Counted from the first letter of the stretch, positions 48,950 to 59,842 are shown. The stretch: DNA of 64,000 nt from Primulina eburnea (GCF_022965805.1 NC_133115.1:29503321-29567320), one strand, 5' to 3'. Notes: a model not told the origin generated them from the sequence alone. Translations and numbers: made by a program.

Positions 48950-50056
48950 TTGCAAGTAGACAGCTGCAATGATTTACAAGTTAAGATGAGTAAATTAATA
49001 ACTGAGAATGAAAGAGCCAAAGCAGATTACCAGAAGGTGCTTTCTGAAAACCAGAAGTTGTCGCTACTGGTAAATGCTTGGAACAAGTTTTCTGTTTCAT
49101 TGGAAAAGATGCAAGAATTACAAAAACAGTCAGGAGATAGGAGTGGTCTCGGTTTTTGTAATAATGAAGGCACTTCTGAAACGAATACTAAGCCAACACT
49201 GGATATGTGCAAAGGGAAATACATTCACTTTGTGAAATCCAGTGTGGTACAGGAACCAGAAGTACCTACTGCTTCAGTTGAAAGGAATGTAAATCTGACG
49301 AACAGAAGAATGCACTATGGTCTGGGTTACGTTAAACCTAAGGAAAAAGTTGACCAGAGTTCTAGATTCAGAAAAGAATTCAACTCTGGAAGACAATATC
49401 CTATGAAGGTTAAAAACTACCAGTACTACAACTCTAAACCTGTTCAGAAGAGATACATACTGGAAAACAGAAACAGAAAGGAAGAACAACATTTTGGTAT
49501 GCATACTGTTAGAAATAACAGACCTTCTGTTGCACACACATCTTTGGATACTCGAAGTACAAAGTTACCAAGAATTGTACAAATGTGGGTTCCCAAAGGA
49601 CTGATAAGGCTTGGACCCAAATAGATTTGGGTACCAGATACTAAAATTTGTGTTTGCAGGAACAACAGAAGGAAGCAGAAATCAATAACTCTACGTGGTA
49701 TCTGGACAGTGGATGTTCCAGACACATGACTGGACGAAGAAACCTACTTTCCGAGATAGTGAGCTGTACTGGACCAAAGATAACTTTTGGAGACAACTCA
49801 AAAGGTAAAAAATGGGTAAGGGTAAGATTATCCACGGTAACATAACTATTAATGATGTGTTATTAGTTGACAATCTTTGTTACAATCTAATCAGCATTAG
49901 TCAACTATGTGATAATGGGTATCCTGTGGCTTTTCAAAAGCATTCATGTATAGTTAGAGATTCTGCTGAAACTACTGTGTTAACCGGAAAAAAAGAAGGC
50001 AATACTTATAGAGTCTCTTGGAACTCAAATCATGTCAATACTTCTACATGCTTAGT
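48950..50056 (+). pseudogene. Sirevirus gag tail and protease, interrupted
   Basis: The frame 48950-49624 reads as Gag-Pol linker and ends WVPKGLIRLGPK-TAG where relatives continue into IWVP, so the TAG is a nonsense change. Protease follows in a new frame: WYLDSGCSRHMTGRRNLL (DSG active site) at about 49694-49747 and GNITINDVLLVDNLCYNLIS at 49830-49890. The pre-integrase part is cut at 50056 by the nested Athila LTR. Confidence 0.82.
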
Positions 50057-51612
50057 TGTTGCGACTTTGATTGTTGCACTTCCAAGAGCAGGTTGTCCAC
50101 AAGTAATATAATTCGATGAGTCCGAATATCGTATCCACGAGGAAGCTAAGGTAATTACAAGTCCACTACAATGTCTTTTTATTTATTTTTTCTTTTAGTT
50201 GTTTGAATCTTTAATTGGTAATTTTTTATTGTTCAAATTTAAATTTAAGTAGTTGAGATTAAAGGACCGTATTTTAATAAAGTTAACATTAACGAACAAT
50301 ATTGAAATCCACTTAATAAAATAGTTCCAATATATTAAATAATCATATTTATATTATGTTATAAATTATTATCTTATAATTATATAATATATACCAAAAC
50401 TTATAAATGTGGTCAAATATTTATTGTGCTATATATATTTGTAAACACTAAATCAAGGTTCCCACTTTAAATGGTTGGTAATACCAAACAAACATTTAAA
50501 TGGTACCAATAAATTAATATTATGATATATTCATATATAATAAATCAAGGAATCCAAGTTAAATGGTTGGTAAAACCAAACTAACATTTAAATGGTTCCA
50601 AGAATTTAATATTATAATATATTTATATATAATAACTCAAGGCATCCACTTTAAATGGTTGGTAATACCAAACTAACATTTAAATGGTTCCAAGAATTTA
50701 GTGTAACATATAGCAACAATAAATCAAAACTCCCACTTATAAGTAGGGTATAAAAATGCTTAAAGAAATAAATATAACATAAACAATAAATAATGATTAA
50801 ATAATATAAAACATAGATTCTTACCTTATAATAACCTTATTATCATGCCAAGAGCTTCACCTTATCATCTCAACTTTAGGAAGTTAGTTATTCATTATTC
50901 AAAGTGTAAAACTTTGAATATGAAATTAACATGCTAATTATATTTAAATGAAGAAATAAAAGAAAAATATAGAGAGAAATATTATGAACTCAAAGATTTG
51001 TTCATAGAATGAGGGATCTCTCAATACATTACAATGCACCCCTATTTATAGCCAAATTTGGGGAGACAACCACAAATAAAATATTATTTTTTACACATAA
51101 GTCTTCCTTGGTGTTCCAAGAAATTAATATTATATTACACATCACTTTTGAAAATTTTCTTCTCCGAATTTGCTTCTTCACATAAAATGAAACATGTGGA
51201 TAATTGAGTTGTCTAGTTGTGGTATTTTTTTCAGAATATTTGACCAAGTAATTTGAGAGATATGGTCAAAATACTAGAGCATGGTAAAACTGCCACTCAT
51301 TTGGTAACTTTAATTGTTGCTTAATTTGATCCCACTTGTGAGAGAATTTTTATCTCATGCTTGACAACAATATTGTAGATATTATAATCAACTTTCTACA
51401 GGTCCAAGAATCATCTTAATCTCATTTGCAACGCCAAGGTTATTCTTATTTTATCAAACCTGTAAAAAATAGTAAAAACTTATAAATACACAACAAACTT
51501 ATATTTTATACAATTTATTATAAAACATATAATATTTAAACATTTAATAAAACAAAAACTATATATTTATATTATAAAATATTTAATTAATGTACAATTT
51601 TTATGTTTATCA
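50057..51612 (-). repeat. 3' LTR of Athila element 2 (1556 bp)
   Basis: Runs from TGATAAACATAAA at 51612 to TCGCAACA at 50057. A TATA box TATAAATA lies at 51050-51043. The start matches the Athila pattern also seen at 32102 (TGATAAGCACG). A purine-rich TTGGGAGGTG directly precedes it (51613-51622). Confidence 0.85.
50454..50710 (-). repeat. About 93-bp tandem repeat, three copies, in LTR
   Basis: The unit CACTTTAAATGGTTGGTAAT...CATTTAAATGGTTCCAAGAA is repeated three times at about 50463, 50557 and 50648 with few changes. Confidence 0.8.
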
Positions 51613-52862
51613 CACCTCCCAACCAGCTTATTGCTAGTCCCTAGCAATTTAAGCGTTAATAGCAATATAAAACATATTGATTAATTTAAATAGAAATGTA
51701 ATCAGAACTATCTAAATGTTTAAATTAAATTTGAAAACTGTCAAAGTTATATCAAGATCATCATAATTATAATTTATGAAATAATTTGAGATGATTAATT
51801 CAAAGCTTATTTCAGGTAGTTAAATGTACACGGCCTTCAGAAATTCCTAGTAAGAGTCTCAACTCCACAGGTTAATAAATGTTTCAATTTATGGCAACGA
51901 TTTCTCTCATGGAGTTGGTATACAGATAAATGCTCAGAAAAATGGTTTACAGAATGCAGACAGACAAACGAGCCAAACTAATCAAAAGATAGGAAATCCA
52001 TTGATTTAAAATCCAGTTGTTCTTATTATATATATATTTTTTTCCTGATTATTTTTTTTTTACATCATGGAATCAAACTAAGTTTATGCTTCTTGACCAC
52101 ATATTTATTTAATTTGTACAATGTATTTCTCTCTCTCTTTCTTTTTTTTTATTTGTATTTTTATGAGAGAAAAATGGGTCGCAGCATATAACTTAAATTA
52201 CATAAATCTTCAACATCTTTCTTTCTTTTTTTTTTTCAGGAAATATCAATTTTTTTTTTCAAAATAAGAACTCAAGATCTAAACAATTGATAGCCTCTCC
52301 GATGATCAATAAAGGCTCGCAAGCTGTTTTCTCAATCCTCTCCACTCACTCACAAAATATGTGTGAGTTCAAAAATTTTAGGCACTCTTATAAGGTATAT
52401 CTTGGGCCATATACTTTAATACCTAATTTTATCACAATGGTTAATCACTCAAAAAGATTTCGTAAATCATATTTTTATATTGATCAGAATATTAAAAATG
52501 ACATTTTTTCAAATAAAAATTTAAACATTCTTAAATAGATTAATGCATGTTCTAATTTAAATCTTTCAAATATGTAATGTATGACATTTTTGCAAAAATT
52601 ACTAAGGTACAAACAATAAACATGGTTTTATTTTAAAATAATATTTAATTTTTTTTAAAAATTTGTTTTTTTTTTAAATGTGTTCTCCCCCAATCAGAAT
52701 ATGACATTGTCCCTAATGTCAAAATAGCTATTAATAAAGAGTACATAATGAAAGGGATATCACCTAGAATTTTATTGAATATAACAAACTGAAACAAACG
52801 CAAACAAATCCACGACTTTTGAATCAATTATCCAACTTCCTTTTCTTACTGCTTGATTGCGA
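51613..52862. other. Spacer between LOG gene and 3' LTR of Athila element 2
   Basis: 1.25 kb with long T-rich runs (52020-52260) and no supported gene. The plus-strand frame at 52287-52538 has no resemblance to a known family. The polypurine tract TTGGGAGGTG (minus, 51622-51613) ends it. Confidence 0.6.
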
Positions 52863-53462
52863 TCAATTGATCTTTGTTATCATCGGATCAGGCTTATGAA
52901 CAAAAGCTTCCAAATCATCAATTAATTGATCGATAGTCGAAGCACAGATGAGCATCCGTCGTGAATTTTCTGAAATGAAATTCTGTTCCACAGCTTTATC
53001 AAGAAATGTCAACAAACTGTCATAATAATTATTGATATTCAACAAGCCCACAGGTTTATTATGGATATTAAGTTGTGCCCAAGAAACAGTGTGAAAAATT
53101 TCTTCTAATGTACCAAAATCACCTGGTAGTGCGATAAAAGCATCAAAATTTTCAATCATTTGAGTGATTCTTTCATACATAGAAGAAACTTTTAATTCCT
53201 CCCCAATCGTAACACCTGTAATATTTCCTTCAGCTAAAGCTATAGGAATAATACCCAAAACCTGACTACCTCCAAGATGAGCAGATTTTGAAACAGATCC
53301 CATTAACCCAATATTATCTCCCCCATATACCAAGTGAATTTTTCTCTCAGCCAATATCTTTCCAAGATTATTCGCTGCTTCTACAAACACTTCATTTTTT
53401 CCAAGACTCGACCCACAAAATACACAAATATTTTTCAATGTTTGTGTAGAGGATCCAGCCAT
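52863..53462 (-). CDS. LOG: LONELY GUY-type cytokinin riboside 5'-monophosphate phosphoribohydrolase carried by the Athila element
   Basis: LOG enzymes cut ribose phosphate from cytokinin nucleotides and release active free-base hormone in the cytosol. The 199-residue intronless frame has the full LOG fold: ICVFCGSSLGKN (12-23), HLVYGGDNIGLMG (43-55), MYERITQM (95-102) with Arg98, PGDFGTLEE (113-121) with Glu120/121, then WAQLNIHNKPVGLLN (128-142). Arg98 and the motif Glu fit the catalytic pair of the family. The usual PGGYGT is PGDFGT here, an unusual Gly-to-Asp change in the phosphate-binding loop that could lower or alter activity. Plant LOG genes have introns, so this is a retrocopy or virus-like form. 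It lies 326 bp after the cysteine-rich gene and 1.25 kb before the LTR, in the element's own sense. No stop or frameshift. Confidence 0.92.
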   Translation of the reverse strand: MAGSSTQTLKNICVFCGSSLGKNEVFVEAANNLGKILAERKIHLVYGGDNIGLMGSVSKSAHLGGSQVLGIIPIALAEGNITGVTIGEELKVSSMYERITQMIENFDAFIALPGDFGTLEEIFHTVSWAQLNIHNKPVGLLNINNYYDSLLTFLDKAVEQNFISENSRRMLICASTIDQLIDDLEAFVHKPDPMITKIN

Positions 53463-53788
53463 GTTTTTACCTTTTTTTTTCTGCGAAAATAGAGAGAAAG
53501 ATGAGAGATTTTATAGGGGTAATATGTTATCATGACAAAACTATGGGTCACAGCTGTAAACAGAATAAATAGTAAAAAAATAATGACACACATGCTTATA
53601 AACAGTAGTGTGATTGTGGCTCACAATTTTCCTCTGGTTTTACGTCCAGAAACGTCTTCAACGCCTTCTATGAGTCGAGGATATGCTTCCCATCCAATTT
53701 TATTATAAATTGGCAAACAGGGTCTTTTTTAGTCAGATTCCCAAGACTATGACGCTCATCTTGAAATTGTTTCCATAAACGGAGAAGT
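53463..53788 (-). other. Spacer between cysteine-rich and LOG genes with possible eroded ORF
   Basis: Beyond the LOG leader, the 53640-53820 part keeps open, protein-like frames of about 40-50 codons in shifting registers on the minus strand; one ends at a TAG at 53670-53668. No start codon or family could be assigned. It may be the worn C-terminal extension of the upstream gene or chance. Confidence 0.35.
53508..53515 (-). promoter_or_regulatory. TATA box upstream of the LOG gene
   Basis: CCTATAAAATCTC on the minus strand lies 46 bp before the LOG ATG, followed by a pyrimidine-rich leader and an AAAACATGGC start context. This suggests a private RNA polymerase II promoter inside the element. 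Confidence 0.5.
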
Positions 53789-54214
53789 TCAATATGCACA
53801 TGTCCTACTAGAATGCGTCTCAAGAGTCAATAAGATGTTATCTAAAGACTCCTTACTCAGCCCATTCTTAATGAAATCAATTTTATCTTCTCTGTTATTG
53901 GAAACACATCCCAAAGATCTGCATCGTTTATCACAAGTCCATCTTGCACACTTATGACAAACCCCTAAACTTTTTGCCCTTCGTTTTTTCGCATAAGTGC
54001 TTTTTCCTAATCCAGGCAAATATCGAATGAGCAATGATTGTGGAACTTCTCCTCCTAATCGGACCTTAGCTTCAATTACAAGACGAATATCTTCTGGAAT
54101 TCTTTTTTGCATTAGCAATCTCAATCTTTCACACCTTCCTGCATAAATTTTTCTTAGAAAATTTTCAGAAACAGAAGGAAAATATTTACAAATTTTTGAG
54201 AGAATTTCATCCAT
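53789..54214 (-). CDS. Cysteine-rich basic protein resembling carlavirus nucleic-acid-binding protein
   Basis: A 141-residue frame, unbroken. After a helical N-terminal half it has KSTYAKKRRAKSLGVCHKCA (71-90): a basic patch right before a zinc-finger-like set of Cys 86, 89, 94, 98 and 103. The basic patch followed by CxxC at this spacing is the signature of the carlavirus 11-16-kDa nucleic-acid-binding proteins, which enter the nucleus, bind RNA/DNA and suppress RNA silencing. In the family the later metal ligands are spaced differently, so the fold may differ. It lies 200 bp after integrase in the position of the Athila env-like ORF. Could also be an independent retroelement zinc-finger protein; the viral link is by motif only. 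Confidence 0.6.
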   Translation of the reverse strand: MDEILSKICKYFPSVSENFLRKIYAGRCERLRLLMQKRIPEDIRLVIEAKVRLGGEVPQSLLIRYLPGLGKSTYAKKRRAKSLGVCHKCARWTCDKRCRSLGCVSNNREDKIDFIKNGLSKESLDNILLTLETHSSRTCAY

Positions 54215-54413
54215 TTTGGAAAGAAAAGAAATGATTTTTTTTTTTTATTTTTGTATCAGCAATTGTGGAAAACTGATTTAACCGACTATGAGAGTCACGG
54301 AGTACCGTTATCCGCCATTTAACCGGGAAAATAAAAAGATTAAGGAAACCTGAAATAAAAACAAACAAAATTAAATGCAACATAAAAATTTAAGGATCAG
54401 AAAGGGAAATAAA

Positions 54414-56820
54414 CTATTCTTGAAAGATTTCATTTTCCAAAAATGGTTTAAGCCTTTGTCCATTCACTTTAAAAACATCACCATTTTTAGGATTTTCAAT
54501 ATCCACAGCTCCATAAGGATACACATGCTTTACAACATATGGGCCTGTCCATCTTGATCGTAATTTTCCTGGGAATATGTGAAGTCGAGAATTATAAAGC
54601 AAAATTTTTTTACCAATCTCAAAAGATTTTCTAAGAATTGTTTTATCATGAAATGATTTGATTTTTTGCTTTATAAATCCTTGAATTCTCGTACGCATCA
54701 TTTCTAAGTTCATCAAGTTCATTAAGTTGCAATTTACGCAATTTGTTGGCATCATCCATGCTTGAATTTAAAGTTTTGATCGCCCAATAAGCTTTATGTT
54801 CCAATTCCACAGGCAAATGACAATGTTTTCCATAAACCAACCTATAGGGAGACATATTCAATGATGTTTTAAAAGCTGTTCGATATGCCCACAGTGCATC
54901 ATTAAGTCGCAGAGACCAATCTTTTCTATTTGAGTTAACAGTTTTTTCCAAAATTTGCTTTATCTCCCTATTAGTTAATTCAACTTGTCCATTTGTTTGA
55001 GGATGATAAGGAGTTGTTACTTTGTGAGTAATACCATATTTTTTCATTAAAGAAGCAAATGGTTTATTAACAAAGTGAGTTCCCCCATCACTTATCATAG
55101 CTCGAGGGATTCCGAATCTACTAAAAATATTTTCTTTCAAAAATTTGATGACGATTTTATGATCATTTGTTCGACATGGAATTGCCTCTATCCATTTGGA
55201 AACATAATCAACTGCAACTAAAATATACAAGTATCCAAACGACGGTGGAAAAGGTCCCATAAAATCAATTCCCCAACAGTCAAAGATTTCAATTTCAATG
55301 ATAGGATTCAAAGGCATCATGTTTCTTTTTGAAATTGCACCCAATTTTTGACAATTTTCACAGATCTTGCAGATTTCGTGGGTGTCTTTAAACAAAGTGG
55401 GCCAATAAAATCCACACTGCAAAATTTTTGCAGCCGTTTTCTTTGAAGAAAAATGTCCTCCGCATGCTTCTGAATGACAAAATTTAATGACACTACTTAC
55501 CTCATTGTCGGGTATGCAACGTCGAAAAATTTGATCTGGACAGTACTTGAACAGATACGGATCGTCCCAATAAAAGTTTTTTACCTCATTCAAAAATTTT
55601 CTCTTATCTTGGGAACTCCATTGCGGTGGCATTTTTCCTGTCACAAGAAAATTTACTATGTTAGCAAACCAAGGTGTAGTAGTAACTGAAAATAGATGTT
55701 CATCAGGAAAATTATCGTTAATTGGTGTCATTTCAAAAGATGATCCTGTTACTAGTCTCGATAAATGATCGGCTACGACATTCTCGGTTCCTTTTTTATC
55801 TTTGATCACAATGTCAAATTCTTGGAGCAACAAAATCCATCGTATCAGTCGTGGCTTTGCATCCTGTTTCATCAACAAATATCTAATAGCAGAATGATCA
55901 GTAAACACAATAGTCGTTGATCCAATCAAATAAGAACGAAATTTATCTAATGCAAATATTACAGCAAGTAGTTCTTTTTCAGTTGTGGAGTAATTCATTT
56001 GAGCATTGTTTAAAGTTCTACTTGCATAATATATCACATAAGGCTTACCGTTTCTTCTTTGACCCAGTACTGCACCGACTGCATAATCACTCGCGTCGCA
56101 CATGATTTCAAATGGTAAAGATCAATCAGGAGGTTGCATGATAGGAGCTGATGTTAAATGTCGAATGATTTTATCAAAAGCATTTTGACATTCTTGAGTC
56201 CACTCAAATGCAGTGTCTTTTGTTAAGAGGTTACAAATGGGTTTAGAGATTAAACTAAAGTCCTTTATAAACCTCCTATAAAATCCAGCATGTCCCAAAA
56301 ATGAGCGAATTTCTTTAATGGTTTTTGGAGGGGGTAAATTGGCAATGACATCAACTTTTGCTTTATCAACTTCAATTCCATGAGATGACACGACATGTCC
56401 CAAAACAATTCCAGAAATAATCATGTAATGACATATTTCCCAATTTAAAATAAGACCTTTTTCCTCGCATCTTTTTAAATTTTTTTCCAAATTTTCAAGA
56501 CAATTATCAAATGTATTCCCAAAGACAGTTAAATCATCCATGAAAATTTTCAAACAATTTTCAACCATGTCGCAAAAAATGCTTAGCATACATCTTTGAA
56601 ATGTTGCTGGGGCATTGCATAATCCAAATGGCATCCTTCTAAATGCAAATGTTCCAAAAGGACATGTGAATGTAGTTTTATCTTGATCTTCGAGTGCAAT
56701 GAGAATTTGATAATAGCCTGAATATCCGTCAAGAAAACAGTAGTAGGAATGACCAGCTACTCTTTCTAAAATTTGATCCAAAAAATGGTAATGGAAAATG
56801 ATCTTTTCTAGTGGCATCAT
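54414..56820 (-). pseudogene. Athila RT C-terminal part, RNase H and integrase
   Basis: Frame 56820-56122 carries the RT core (FLDGYSGYYQI, CPFGTFAFRRMPFGLCNAPA, IFMDDLTVFG, the MDD catalytic pair). A TGA at 56124-56122 (from TGG, inferred) separates it from 56103-54646: RNase H ([45 protein letters not shown]), then integrase with zinc finger ([20 protein letters not shown]), [20 protein letters not shown] and [16 protein letters not shown] (D-D-E). A one-base insertion in an A run near 54690 shifts the last part (54755-54414, [12 protein letters not shown]). Confidence 0.92.
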
Positions 56821-58183
56821 TTAATTTTCTATAGTCAATACACATCCGCCAACTAGATGGGACTCGACTTGTTAACAATTTACCTTTTTCATTTTTTATC
56901 ACTGTGATGCCAGATTTTTTTGGAACTACTTGTATTGGGCTTACCCACTTACTATCAGAAATATGGTAGATAATCCCAACATCAAGTAGTTTGAGAACTT
57001 CAGTTTTCACAACATCTTTCATGTGTGGATTTAATCTCCTTTGTGGTTGTTGAGATGTTTTTGCATTTTCTTCTAAGTGAATTTTGTGTGTGCAAATTAG
57101 TGGATTAATGCCCTTCAGATCTTTTAGTGTCCAACCAATTGCATTTTTATGTCTTTTAAGCATTTCAACTAATTTACCTTCTTGATCACTTTCTAGTTTG
57201 GAAGAAATTACCACTGGATATGTTTCATCTTCTCCAAGAAATGCATACTTCAATTCTTCTGGCAAGGGTTTTAACTCCAATATTGGTGGTTCGTCTTTGT
57301 TCTCATATTTTGCATCAAATTCTTTCTCTGATCCTGTTAACGAGTGATACCTGATAAAATCATCAAGATCAATTTCAATATTTTCTTTAACAGTTTCAAT
57401 TGAACAAATATCTAATTGATCACGAGTACTCCCTTCTTGAATGTTTTCTTCCACAAGAGTTTCAATAAGATTTTAATCTTCACTTTCATCTCCTTTGTCA
57501 TGTGGTTGCTTACAAAGATTAAAAACATTGAGCTCCAAGGTCATGTTACCAAATGACAACTTCATTATTCCATTCCTGCAATTTATAAGAGCATTAGAAG
57601 TTGCTAAAAATGGACGACCCAAAATTACAGGAATTGCATTACAAGCTTCGATAGGTCGTGTATCTAAAACAATGAAATCGACATGATATACAAAGTTATC
57701 AACTTGGACCAACACGTCTTCTACCATACCTCTTGGCACTTTAACAGATCTATCGGCAAGTAAAAGTGTTACCGAAGTAGGTTTTAACTTGCTTAGATTG
57801 AGTTCTTGAAAAACTGAATATGGAAGTAAATTCACACTAGCTCCAAGATCAAGCAAGGCTTTTTTAATCTTTCGTTCTCCAATAATACATGAAATAGTCG
57901 GACAACTAGGGTCTTTGTATTTCAAAGTATTATTATTTTGAATGATTGCACTTACTTGTTCGGCTAAAAATGCTTTCTTTTTCACATTCAATTTTTTTTT
58001 CACAGTGCACAAGTCTTTCAAAAATTTAGCATATGATGGTACCTGTTTTATTGCATCTAATAAAGGAATATTAACTTTTACTTGTTTAAAAATATCATAT
58101 ATATCAGAATTCAAATTTGATTTTTTTGTATTTTTCAATGCATGAGGGAATGGTGGTGACACTATCTGTTGAACCTCCTCTTC
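56729..58183 (-). pseudogene. Athila protease and RT N-terminal part
   Basis: Protease: ALLDLGASVNLLPYSVFQEL (active site DLGAS) and LADRSVKVPRGMVEDVLV in 58162-57473, ended by TAA (57475-57473) in the same frame as the RT start. RT: GWTLKDLKGINPLICTHKIH, WVSPIQVVPKKSGITV and WRMCIDYRKLNDATRKDHFP. An extra T in a T run near 56790 breaks the frame before the RT core. Both stops are single transitions from sense codons (inferred). Confidence 0.9.
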
Positions 58184-59638
58184 TCAAGTTATGGGTTCCA
58201 CTTCCTTATCCTTTGGAGTTGATTTATCATCATCTTCACAAGGTTCAAGAATGGATTTTTCCACAACCTTACAACTTCGAAGGGTAATAACAGATTTTAC
58301 CTGATCTATCGGTTGAGTTCCAGAAGTTCCAGTTTGTGTATGATGATCCTTGGGATTAGGCAGAGGTTGTGAAGGAAATTTACCTTTTTCATGAACATTA
58401 AGTCCAGATGCAAATTTAGCAAGAGTATCTTTCAAATCTGTCATGGTTTGAGCAGTTTGAGTATTGATAGACTCTTGCTTTGCAATGAAAGAATTCAATG
58501 TATCTTCCCAATTTCTTTTCGGCGGAGGAACATAAGGTGCATAATTTTGAAAATTTTGTTGATTTTGAAAATTTGGTTGCGGAAATTGTGAAGCATTATC
58601 ATTCCTCCAACTAAAATTTGGATGGTTTCGCCAACCTGGATTGTAATTTTGAGAAAATGGTTCAAAATTTGGCCTTTTGAAATTGTTCAAAACATTGGCT
58701 TGTTCATGGAGACATTCTTTAAAAGAGGGCAAAGTGGGACAATCTTTTGTAAAATGATCACTTGTATCACAGATGTGACACGCAATTTCTTGAACAGATT
58801 TTAATTGACCATTCTTTTTCAATTCAAGTGCCTCAACTTTTCTTGCCAAAGAGGTAAATCTAGCTTGAAGATCATGTTCATCTTTGAGAGTGTACATACC
58901 TCCACCAGATGTAGGAGATTGAATCTTGTTTGATGGTTCGATTGTACCTATAGTGTCCCAATTTTGAGCATTTTCAGCTAATGAATCGAGATACTCAATT
59001 GCCTCGTTTGGATCTTTATCTTCAAATGTTCCATTACACATAAATTCAACCATTTGCCTATCTTTAGATGTTAAGCCTTCATAAAATTGAGAAACAACTC
59101 TCCAAATTTCAAAACCATGATGTGGACAAAGATTAAGCAATTCTTTGTATATATCCCAACACTGATAAAAAGTTTCTCCTGGTTTTTGAGTGAAAGTGAT
59201 GATTTGCCTTTTGAAGGAATTTGTTCTATGAGATGGAAAAAACTTTTTCAAAAATTGTTGTTGCAATTCATCCCAAGTTCGAATGGATCCCGATCTAAGA
59301 TTTTGTAGCCAATTTTTAGCTTTATCTTTTAAAGAAAAAGGAAAAAGCTTAAGTCGAATGGTGTTCATGCTACAATTTAGATCATTATATGTGTTGCACA
59401 CTTCTTCAAACTCTCGTAAATGCATGTATGGATTTTCAGAATCTAAGCCATGAAAGTTGGGTAAAAGTTGGATAATATCAGGCTTAAAATTGAAATGAGA
59501 TGCATCAGGGGGAAAAACTAGACATGAAAGTGCACTAGTACGTGTAGGATTCATGTGATCTCTAAGTGTTCTTCGTCTATCATGATCATGTTGAGATTGA
59601 ATTTCATCTTCATTTTCTTGGATGGGTTCCTCCGCCAT
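58184..59638 (-). pseudogene. Athila gag
   Basis: Start MAEEPIQENEDE at 59638. Gag core: FNFKPDIIQLLPNFHG, IRLKLFPFSLKDKAKNWL, QFLKKFFPSHRTNSFKRQI. A CHICDTSDHFTKDC zinc knuckle follows, then NPGWRNHPNFSWRND. The frame ends at a TGA (58186-58184) that separates it from protease in the same frame, likely CGA in the parent. Apart from that it is intact over 484 codons, so only a stop divides Gag from Pol. Confidence 0.9.
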
Positions 59639-59810
59639 GTTTTGTAAAAATAAAGGGTTATTTCGAATGAGTCGACCACTAAGTGTACGTGACCAAATGC
59701 TCATACAAATGTAAATGCAAAAGAATAAAAACACACAAAAGCAATAAAAATTCAAATAAAGAAAAATAAACTATAAACAAAATTAAATAGACTTGAAATT
59801 AAATTATACT

Positions 59811-59828
59811 TCCCCGGCAACGGCGCCA
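59811..59828 (-). promoter_or_regulatory. Primer-binding site of Athila element 2
   Basis: TGGCGCCGTTGCCGGGGA on the minus strand, identical to that of element 1. The LTR that should follow six bases away is missing after eight bases. Confidence 0.92.
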
Positions 59829-59842
59829 AAAACTTGTTGCGA

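Larger units (their letters stand above)
50057..59842 (-). mobile_element. Athila-type Ty3 element 2 carrying CRP-like and LOG genes
   Basis: Minus-strand order: primer-binding site, gag, protease, RT, RNase H, integrase, cysteine-rich gene, LOG gene, spacer, polypurine tract, 3' LTR. The 5' LTR is reduced to eight bases (59835-59842, TGTTGCGA) before Sirevirus sequence resumes. Gag-Pol has three in-frame stops and two single-base frameshifts, so the copy is non-autonomous but recently active-looking. Confidence 0.9.
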
